In this document: positions 12,851 to 21,880 of the stretch, piece after piece
Numbering within the stretch: position 1 is the stretch's first letter
Layout of the letters: the number at the start of each line of letters is the position of its first letter
NCBI GenBank assembly: GCA_051294375.1
Contig: CM119265.1
Span: forward strand, 13,508,124 to 13,572,123
DNA length: 64,000 nt
Direction: 5' to 3'
Source: Paraspadella gotoi
Lineage: Eukaryota; Chaetognatha
Made by a program: the position numbers and the translations under genes
Notes under the pieces: model-generated
Databases searched by the model: none
What the model was told of the DNA's origin: nothing
The model's input: only the letters and a program-made list of their open reading frames with translations

Positions 12851-14235
12851 TCACAAATGACATTCAACGACGATCGGCGGAGGCGCGAGGTGATTTTTAG
12901 ACATTCTTATTTGATCTTTGACGTTCTGTACCGGACTCTCGGAAATCTGCATCGACTGGAAAGCGAAGATCTCCTTGTCCAAATCGTCGCCCTCCACGAT
13001 CTTGTAGAGGGGGATCTTGTCGTCCTGCGGGCGAAGGCCGGCGTCCAAATATTCTGGCAGAAGCCACTGAGAGTCGCGATGGCGCCGAGTCGCGTCGCGC
13101 GGGTCCGAGACGTCGATTCCGCGCCGCTCTTCCGGCCCCTTGCGGCGGGAATCGTCAAAATGGCGGTAGTCGGTGGCGCCGTTTTCGTGAAAATCGGCGG
13201 AAGGAAAAAAATCGAAGATTCCTCGACGGTCGGCAGAGGGCGAGGGAGAGAGCGTGTCGTAGGCAGAGTCCACGGACATTCTCTCCGCATCTTCGTCCAC
13301 CTCGAAACCCGGCGACATCCTTTCGGCGAAATCCTTTCCGAACGCCTCCAATTCCGTTTTGAAGTTGTGCGGACGCGAACTTCGGCCTTTCTGAACTTCA
13401 AGCGAGGTTCGCCTATCGCCGTAAGAAGCTTGGCTTTGCAGAGAAACGCGGCGATCTACAGGAGCTTGGCTTTGTAAGGAAATTCTGCGATCTTGTAAAG
13501 CTTGGCCTTGCAGGGAAACTCGGCGATCTACAGGAGCTTGGCTTTGTAAGGAAATTCTGCGATCTTGTAAAGCTTGGCTTTGCAGGGAAACGCGGCGATC
13601 TACAGAAGCTTGGCTTTGAACCGAAACTCGCCGTTCTCCTAATGCTTGGTTTTGCAGTGATACACGGCGATCTAAAGAAGCTTGGCTTTGCAATGAAACC
13701 CTCCGATCTGGAGAAGCTTGGGTCGTTTGTGATTTTCGACGATATTTAGGTTTTGGGGAATCTTTCAAAGTCAAGCTATCTAACGAAGTTACGCTTTCTT
13801 CAGTATTGTAGTCTTTGTCGATCGGCTCTTCGCCATTACGGCTCCCCTTTAGAAGTTCACGCTCTTGCGAAATTTTTCGTTCCGTCGACATCCGATGCTC
13901 CATTGAAATTCGTCTGCGACAGGTTTCCTTTGACGCCGAGACGGACACGTCGGCCAACTCCTCGTCATTTGTCGACGTCGCTTCATTGGCCGTCTTTGCC
14001 CAACCACCATCTGCTCGATCGACGACAAACGGTCCCATAACTTACAGAATAATTATTAAAAAAAATATTATTAATTTTTACCTTCGACTTTGACTGCCAA
14101 CACTTGTTCAACTTGCGCCGCCACCCTCTTCCGCTTTTTGCATTCGTTTTTCACGCAAAAATAAAGCGAAAAAAGCGCGAAAATGAAGACGAGCGAAAGC
14201 AGCGGCCAAGTGGCTACGTCGCTTAAATTTTCCAT
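12851..14235 (-). CDS. Single-pass membrane protein with tandem RRxS phospho-site array
   Basis: Two exons, 14082-14235 and 12851-14040, joined in phase by a 41-base intron, give 447 residues. The start MENLSDVATW is followed by one hydrophobic segment (PLLSLVFIFALFSLYFCV, about residues 11-28) and then KNECKKRKR. This predicts an N-out signal-anchor with a long cytosolic tail. From about residue 160 the tail has nine tandem units of mostly 12 residues, consensus ASxDRRVSLQSQ. Each contains R-R-x-S, the classic basophilic-kinase (PKA-type) consensus; RRRIS and RRKS sites lie just upstream. The C-terminal third is acidic and polar without a domain I recognise. The family is unknown to me. A cytosolic scaffold or signalling adaptor tail is an inference. 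It is convergent with the upstream channel gene. Confidence 0.8.
13400..13717 (-). repeat. Coding 36-bp tandem repeat array (nine units)
   Basis: Units of 36 bp encode ASPDRRVSLQSQ-like dodecapeptides; the last unit has one extra codon (SYGDRRTSL). Two 72-bp pairs (ALQDRRISLQ then APVDRRVSLQ) are almost identical at DNA level, which indicates recent higher-order duplication. Every unit keeps the reading frame and the Arg-Arg-x-Ser core. Confidence 0.92.
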
Positions 14236-14960
14236 CGTCAACGTGTAATGATATCGCTAATTATTTTTTGGTCTAGTAAGTCTACTTTTATTGATTTTTT
14301 TTTTATTGATTAGATCGTCATTAAAAAAAATTGTAGTTCGAATAATCTTAGACAAGAACGAAAGAGATAAAGAAATTAAAAAAAAAAAGTTGACAAGGAC
14401 GTTGTTATAAAACGAAGGACGTCGTCCCAATAACAACAACAAAAGAAAACCGATAAGGTTAAAAGTAGTTTTTAGGTCAATGGGTCGCGAAAATATTGGC
14501 ACCGGTTAAACATTTTGATCGAGATATCTCTCTAAACGTCGTTAAATTAACAAGTATAAATGCGCTTACGACACGACTTTTATGAAAAAATTATTGTGTC
14601 TCGAACATTTAAAATATTATCAAAGTCTCAGAAGAACGAGATTAAAACTCGATGTGGCAAGATAATAATCGCTACATGTTTACTTAAAAGATTGAAGTAC
14701 CAGACGAAAATAAGTGTCTTGGAACGCGTTGGTTTTTGAAATTGCTAAATAACTTACAATTACATATGCATTCATCGGTATATATTATATTAATAATATT
14801 ACGGAGAGGATTATATGATGTGCAACTTTGTAAGGTAAAATGAAATAATATAGAAACACACACAATTGAAGCGGTCCAGTCACGGGGATCGAACACGAGT
14901 CTATGTAACTTAGCCTGCTCATTGATATAATTGATATAATTTACAGACAAACCAACGTCA
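14236..14960. other. No gene seen; possible tRNA-like repeat relic
   Basis: AT-rich. On the minus strand near 14880-14910 a GTGTTCGATCCCC stretch resembles a pol III B box, but the flanking T-stem does not pair as a tRNA would. It is probably a SINE fragment. Confidence 0.35.
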
Positions 14961-14964
14961 TATT

Positions 14965-15290
14965 ATGGCAACGGGAGCTATACTGCCCTCCCCTTCTGAA
15001 AACACACTTTGGCCCTCAAAACCCAGAGTTTCTGTCTTAAAAGTCGACAAACTCATTGCCACAGAAAGAGAACTCCCGACAGCTGGCGCTCTGGGCTTAA
15101 GACCTGCACTGACCAGTGACCACCTAATGTCACTGGCGTGCTTATATAGGCACCATGACCTTGAAGAGATTGAATCCGGTGCTTACAGTTGGTGAGAAAA
15201 TACATAGCTGTCAAAGCTAATGGGACCAAGCTATACGGGGGGCGAATTTAGGATTTGCCACACAAGACACTAATATTATTGATACTTTAT
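14965..15290 (-). mobile_element. SINE-like repeat, family 2, copy 1
   Basis: Shares long blocks with the next copy: CTCCCGACAGCTGGCGCT, ATGTCACTGGCG, GGGACTAGCT-like and CTATACGGGRGGCGAATTTA. The TC-rich end reads GGATTCAATCTC on minus where copy 2 has a B-box-like GGTTCAATCCCC. Diverged. Confidence 0.5.
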
Positions 15291-15545
15291 GGCAACGGAG
15301 GGACATGTGTGATGCCTGGGGTGTGAGGCATCTCCCGACAGCTGGCGCTGAGGGGTATTGACCTGCAGTAACCACCCCATGTCACTGGCGAGTTCATGCC
15401 AACACCATCACACTTTAACCAGCGTGACCATGAGGGGATTGAACCCGGAACTAACGGTTGGTGAATGAGTACTTAGCTGTCCAAGACAATGGGACTAGCT
15501 GAGTTTCACCAAGCTATACGGGAGGCGAATTTATGATTTGCCACA
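15291..15545 (-). mobile_element. SINE-like repeat, family 2, copy 2
   Basis: Same orientation as copy 1 and directly adjacent. On minus it carries CGGGTTCAATCCCCTCATGG, a good pol III B box, downstream of a tRNA-like head. The 3' part has the shared AGCGCCAGCTGTCGGGAGAT block. A tRNA-derived SINE pair is the best reading; ends were not resolved. Confidence 0.55.
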
Positions 15546-15806
15546 ACTTGATATTTAACGGGAATCTAATGTTAATTTTAACAAAATTGAAAGTCTTTGA
15601 ATGTCTTAAATTATCCCTTTAGTATATTATAAAAATATTTAATGTGTCTCTTTGATGTAATGGAAAACAAATTTTGATGTTGAAAATATGAGTACAAAAT
15701 GATTCATTCAAAGCCTTGCGATTTCGTGAGGCAAATATATTGCGAAACGTCTTGAAAATATATTGTTCGAACTTTTGAAATAAAACTGTTCCTCGATCCT
15801 TTTTTT

Positions 15807-15868
<62 letters not shown>

Positions 15869-16729
15869 ACTCTTACTCACTCTCACTATCCCTGGTGCCC
15901 TAATAAAGTTACGGTGAATTCTGAATTCTGACTCCTAGTAAAATATGTATTTGAACGACTATTTTGGAATGTTGACTTCTCTCCTCATTAATCTGAATCA
16001 CAGAATTCAATCCCACGAGCATAGGGGCCTTCAAGTCCAATACTACTATACTGGTCTGTGATCAGAACGATTTACTAAAGGTTAAAAGGGAACGGTGAAA
16101 GAATGATCGCAGCAAAAGCAGTGAAATCACGAAGGTTTTAAAATGTGAAACGCGATCGACTAATCTTATCACTGCTCGAAAAAAGACGGAAAGAGAACGT
16201 GTGAGTCCACTTGATACAAGACAAACCTAAAATCACTTCCCGGTTTCTCGGTTTTTTTTTCGAATCGTCACAAAATGAGAAGAAAATATCACGATTTTTT
16301 CGTTTTGAAGCAAGGGGACGTGATGGGAATGAAGGATCGTAAATCATGAAGAATAGAAGTCGCGTCATTTCAGTTGTCCAATAAATATTTTGACAATTTC
16401 TGATTATGATTAATTTTTTTAGGTTTACAAAATGTATTGACATTGAACAACGATTTTACAAATTAAATTTGGGTAATGAACGAAACATTACTAATGTTTC
16501 GTTCTTTGTTCAGACCTTCATCAACGCATTTTTTGACAAATTTTGACAAATATCAATACATTTTAAATCTATTTCAACCTCATTCAACAACGAAAAGAAA
16601 GGAAACGATACAAAATATTTTTTTTTTAAATCTATCTTTTTTTCAGAAAGTTTTTCTTAATCAACCTCAGCAAAAGTTGAAAAACTATTCGACTCCAACC
16701 CAATAAACTCACAATTAACCGAAAAAAAA
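15546..16729. other. No gene seen; upstream of EF-hand gene
   Basis: AT-rich sequence with one (TC)n tract. It must contain the promoter of the gene starting at 16730, but I cannot point to a TATA or other motif with confidence. Confidence 0.5.
15810..15866. repeat. (TC)n microsatellite
   Basis: Nearly 30 uninterrupted TC units. Confidence 0.95.
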
Positions 16730-17581
16730 ATGGGCGCGAATGAAAGTAAATCTCCACACGGCGCCGGCGCCGCCTCTGCTCCACACAATCATCTCATCGA
16801 CGACAAAATCAGCGCGGCGCTCTTCCGCAAGTACGACGTCAGCAAGACGGGCACGCTCTCTGGGCACGAACTCAAAAAACTTCTGAAGGCAGAGTACGGC
16901 TTCGACGAGGAGCAGATACAGTTGTCCGGAGTTTTGATGGACGGAAACTTGGACGGAAAAATCGATCTGAAGGAAATGCAGGTACTACTAGATTTCCGAA
17001 CCTTTTTATTTATTTATTTATATTGAACGAAGGAAAATTCGCAGATCTATTTAGTATCTACTTTAGAGAGATTTACCGCATCTTACTGCAGGTATTGAAA
17101 AACTATTGATGTTTGATGCCCATAGTGACTATGACATTGTTTTTTTTTTTATTTGATAGAGTGGCGTTAAATAAATCAGAATGAATCTACTAAAAAAATT
17201 TTGTTTACTTTGTAGAGAATATTAAAGGAGCAAAATCTTTGTAAAATGATTTGCGAAACCGAGTCGAGCAAATTCCTGTCCGAAGCTTGCAAGATTTTTC
17301 ACAACTACGACAAAGACGGAAGTGGAACACTGAACAAAAAAGAACTCTATGGTAAGAATGATATTCCTTAAAAAAATTAGATTATTGTTTCTTATAAGAT
17401 ATTCTTTATTTTACTTTTATGTTTTTAAAAAAAAGATTTGCTGATTTCAATGGGTATTCCCAAGAACCAATGCGACAAGATCCTCAGCGACGCTGATGCG
17501 GACAAAAATGCTCTTCTCAATTTCAGCGAGTTTATACACTGGCTGCCAGCAACAGCTAGTCTCCTGAAGCATTATAAATAA
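16730..17581 (+). CDS. Four-EF-hand calcium-binding protein, predicted N-myristoylated
   Basis: Complete gene of three exons (16730-16981, 17216-17351, 17436-17581) with GT-AG introns and consistent phases, encoding 177 residues. It begins MGANESKS, matching the MGxxxS myristoyl-transferase consensus, so membrane attachment is likely. Four EF loops follow: DVSKTGTLSGHE, DGNLDGKIDLKE, DKDGSGTLNKKE and DADKNALLNFSE. All keep Asp at position 1 and Glu at 12. The fourth has Ala instead of Gly at position 6, so its affinity may be altered. Size and layout fit small calmodulin-superfamily sensors such as the neuronal calcium sensors or invertebrate 16-20 kDa calcium-binding proteins. The N-terminal EF is not visibly degenerate as in recoverin-type sensors, so orthology is left open. 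ATG 16730 is preceded by an A-rich leader. Confidence 0.9.
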
Positions 17582-19080
17582 ACAAACTCTTACCTAACAA
17601 ATGAATATATGATTGCGAAATTGTATTCACATTATTTTTTGTATAATATTCTCGGTAGGTTTTTATAATAACCTACTTCTGACGGAATTTTGCAGTACTT
17701 TAATACCAAAAATTCGCTAATGCTAATTACTAATATAATTTTACTCCAAATTTTAACAATATACAATATCTAAATTGTAAAAAAAATCCTATGGCACTCT
17801 AACATCGTTTCCATAATTATAATTTGTTTTATACCACTGCATATGCATTTATTTCTGTTCTTTTATTTCACTGACTTCGAAAAATCCTAGATACGTTCAT
17901 TTCCACAATTATTTTTTATCTAATGTAGCTAATTTTAAATTAAGGATCAGAAATTCCGCTGCCAAATATAAAAAAGTTTGACAACATTGCTCGTGTCGTC
18001 TGCGTCGATTTAGTTCCTACTAAAAAGCTGTATTTGACATACATTTGTTAGGATTTACTAATTAAGAGTTATATTTTCCTGAAATTAAGACTAAATTGTG
18101 ATTAAGAAAAAAAATTTGGCCGATACCTGACGATTTAAAAATATCTCTGGTTGTGTGAATTTGACAGAATTAAAGCTATGATGAACCTTCACTGAACCAC
18201 ATGCAACGCGATGAAACATCCAACAGCAAAACCCAATCATTTTGACATAATTGTTACAATTCAATCGTGCATAAAACTCGTATTAATGCACGATCAAACT
18301 GATGACTATAAAGATACAAGTGAATCATTGATGATAAGCCATAGTAAAGAATGTTTTTTACCTCGAGTGCTATGACTGTAATGTATAACAGTGCAATCAA
18401 AGATACTTTTTAGTATCTATGATATTGATAATATTTGACGTGGTCTCACGGCTTGTATAAATTAAAATAATTACCTTCCTATTGACAATAAATGTGTAAC
18501 TACTTCTCAAATTTGATATTAATAAACTACATAGAGATATTGCGAGAAATAACTTTCTGATAGCATTAAAACGTAATTAATACAAATTTTTTTCAACTGA
18601 CTGAAAAAATATAAGTAAAAGTTGCTGGTGATCATTTTTTGGTTTTGTATTGTTTATTTACTAGCGTGAGTAAAGGACCTGTTAAAGATGTTATCACCTT
18701 ATATGCACTTACAAAACTAAATTTAATACAATGAATTGGTAAAACTAGCTCGTTCTCCCAAGCTAACTATCAAGCGTTTTTGTTTGAAATACAGGAATTG
18801 ATGAATGAAACATTATGAGCGGGTTTAAGTTGAATTACATGATTTTGTAAGTCGTATTTTGGTGATCTTAAAATCTAGATAAAAACTTTTCAACAGTAAA
18901 ACAATTTGTGAAATCTCTATTTTTCACTTGTTCAGACAAATTGTTTATCGTCAAACTTGTACTTTTTTTAATATTTTGTACATTTAACCACACTTTGTAA
19001 TGTGAAAAGTCAGTGGGGTGGATGTATATATAGCACCAAAAGAAAAGATGCTAAGCTTACCAATAAAAAACAAAATTTTT
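17582..19080. other. Gene-poor AT-rich DNA
   Basis: I find no exon or repeat family here. Confidence 0.55.
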
Positions 19081-19084
19081 CGTG

Positions 19085-19497
19085 TTAAACCTAGTCATTT
19101 GTTAAATTATTTAAGTGAGCTGTCAGGATGGTCGGACCTCGTCGAATTTCGAAAAAATATTATCAATTAGGTTATTTTACTGGAGTAGGTATAGGTACGA
19201 TTAATTTGCAGGAGACCAGACCTCCTTTTTTAAGGCACTCTACCTTGAAAATAAATTCGAAAACTGTCTTCTCAACGTAAAGAAGTATACATTTTGTCAA
19301 TGCTCTGTAAGTAGAAAATATTCTTAAATTTAACTTTATATGACCCAAGGAAATTAAGTAATATAATAATTGACTTTTTTAAATTTTAGGTAGGCCTTTT
19401 TGAGATTCTACCCTGACAGCGAGTGAGTTTAATGACTACTTCTCCTTCCACTATGGAAATCGTGATATTGATGGTGAATCACATTGTTAGTAATTTG
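19085..19497 (+). other. Candidate exon cluster, possibly a gene relic
   Basis: Three stretches read as protein in plausible frames. 19085-19172 contains YLSELSGWSDLVEFRK. 19212-19308 starts after TTTGCAG, contains SFFKALYLENKFENCLL, and ends at a good GTAAGT donor. 19391-19497 follows TTTTAG and contains NDYFSFHYGNRDIDGESHC before a stop. In-frame stops or a one-base slip interrupt the joins. No family is recognised. It may be a decayed gene or chance. Confidence 0.22.
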
Positions 19498-19509
19498 ACA
19501 ATTTCAACA

Positions 19510-21880
19510 TTAAAAATTTCATTGGTAAGTCTTAAATTCTTCAATGTTAATATGCTTTACTTAACAATAAGTAGATCAAATACGATTTTGCATGATTCAC
19601 AAACAATTAGTAGAAATATAGTCAGTCCACTTCTTTCAAAGATAGAATCTCAAAATGAAATTCTCATTCTTCTGCAAAGAAAGCAGAAGGAAAGCAACCC
19701 AAAATTAAATGTTGCAATATTGCAAATCTGGTTAAATACTAAAAGTATCTTACTGTTAAAACTGTTTACATAGTTCTTTGTTAATGCAACATTTCATTTC
19801 TTGTGCAGATCATATTCCACAAAATAAAATAAACTATGCAGCAGTAATCTAGTAGTTTATCATTCAACGAACAACCTAATTTAGCTTTTGGCGCATATAT
19901 TTTTCATTTGATGCTATACAAAGTTAAAAATTAATTATAATGTTAAAATAGTAGAAAAGATTTAAAGATTATTTTGTCATGCCACGAAAGACTGATCATG
20001 AATGATGAAACTTTTTTAGAAATGCTATTATATTGAAAAAGTAATATAAGAGTAAGAATTAACATGCACCAACGATGTAAAAGCTTGGTGAAATTTTTAT
20101 CCTATAATTATTATCCACTGTGCTACAGTCACATAACAGCTGCATAAACTTTTTTTATGGTTTGCTTCAATATGATTCAAATTTTGAGTTAAACCTCTTT
20201 TGAAGAATATTTACTAGTTTGTTTTAATAACACCTCTAGTTGAATGATTGGCATTGAAATAATAACCTATGGTCAGGGGTGACCAATGTGCAAAAAGTTA
20301 AGTGGCTCGTTAATCCACCGATAGCCTGTCCTAAAAAATAATAACTTAAGTTTAAATCTCTCAATTCCTAGTAATATCCATTTTTAATAACCATTTTATA
20401 AAAAAAAATTTAGATTAAAAATGTTTAATTTAACATTATAAAATGCTTAATCTAAAAAGATATTATTGTTAATAACATTCCAAAATAGTAGTAAAAATAC
20501 TAAAGATACGGCTTTTAAACTCGGTTACAACATTTGCAAAGCTGACAAACAATTCAAAGGTGAGCAGTAACACAGAAAACAAAGAATTAACAGTTAAATC
20601 TATTAAAACGAAAAGCGCTACAACAATTATGATTTTGTTTTTTTTTGGAATCTTAGTTTTTGTTTTACCAATGCAACACTGACCTGCAATAACAAATGAT
20701 CCATTAGCTATCAATCCTGGATTGTGCCTATAGATGTATTTAAATTCCAAAGGTAAGGTATAATTTCTTTCTTAATTATATTAATTTTTAAAATAGACAC
20801 CACCAAAGTTGAACGAATGGACAGACAAAAGGGAAGGAATCCACTAAAAAGCTCCAATAAATCGTTTAATTTGATCAGTTTAAAAACCAATTTGGCTTAC
20901 AATAAAGATCGAAACAGATTTTTCTTGTGTTTTATGTATGAGATCTACATTTTTGTGAATAAAGAGCAAGGCTTCAATTGGCCTTGAAAAGCAAATAAAC
21001 AATCATAACTTCTGTTTCTTTGCTTGCCTAGTCAAAATAAATTTAAAATGGATTTATAAAAAAACGATATTTTTATACGAAAAAGCAACATTTTTTTTTG
21101 ACGGATCTCCTGTCGTTTTTCAGAAATTAAAAAAAATTATTAACTAGTATAAGACTTAATGTATTACACTCTTCCAACGTATAGGTCCAGGAAGAAAAAT
21201 AATGGAATGTCGCATTCATAGTTTGAAATTAATCTCCGTTTGTTTTGTGCACCTTTTTTCTGGTTAGAATATTTATTATAAATTGCCTCTAAATGAAAAG
21301 TACAAAGCTACAACTGGCATTTTGGAAAAAAGTTGTTTTCAAAGCACTTATTTATGTCGCAACAGAAATCAAAACCTTCACAATTTAACTAGAGGGCTAT
21401 GGGGAAAAGAAAACGCGAAAAATAAGTAGTATAGGTACAATAGCTAAAGATCCTCTGTTAATTAAAATTTATGTTCTGCGTGGTAACACTTACATGACAT
21501 ATCTTTTTAACAATAGACTACTGTAAATTTAGTTTTAACAAAAAGGTGACTTTAGTCTTCATTCTATATGCTAAAAAATCTTATCTTGCTATCTTTGCTT
21601 CGTGGCAAATGAAAATTAATTGTACTAAATTATTTAAAATTCCGCGAATCTTCGGCGATTTCTGTTTCGTAAAAAAGTAACATTTCGGTACCAAAAAATC
21701 GGTAGAGGTAACCTTGAACATTGTGACCCATAAAATAATAAAAATAAAGTTAACCGCTGCGTGAAGGCGCTAGAAAAAGGGCAGAAGAGCGGGGGAGATC
21801 AGACAAAAACAAAAAAAAAGAGAGAGAGAGAAACAGAGTCTCTCTCTCTCGATCTTCGAAAAATTCCATTCCTCTTCGTA
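19510..21880. other. No supported gene
   Basis: AT-rich DNA. A minus-strand 93-codon frame at 20469-20750 has a hydrophobic stretch but no splice or homology support. Nothing else is recognisable up to the 3' end of the next gene. Confidence 0.5.

Noticed and set aside
12857-13477. 206-codon plus frame opposite the RRxS protein
   Set aside because: Antisense shadow; the minus frame has a repeat-preserved peptide and joins to a TM exon in phase.
14870-14915. tRNA gene on minus near GTGTTCGATCCCC
   Set aside because: The T-stem does not pair and no acceptor stem or anticodon arm can be drawn; probably a SINE relic.
20469-20750. 93-codon minus frame with a hydrophobic segment
   Set aside because: AT-rich Ile/Leu/Phe frame of the kind expected by chance; no splice site, family or neighbour support.
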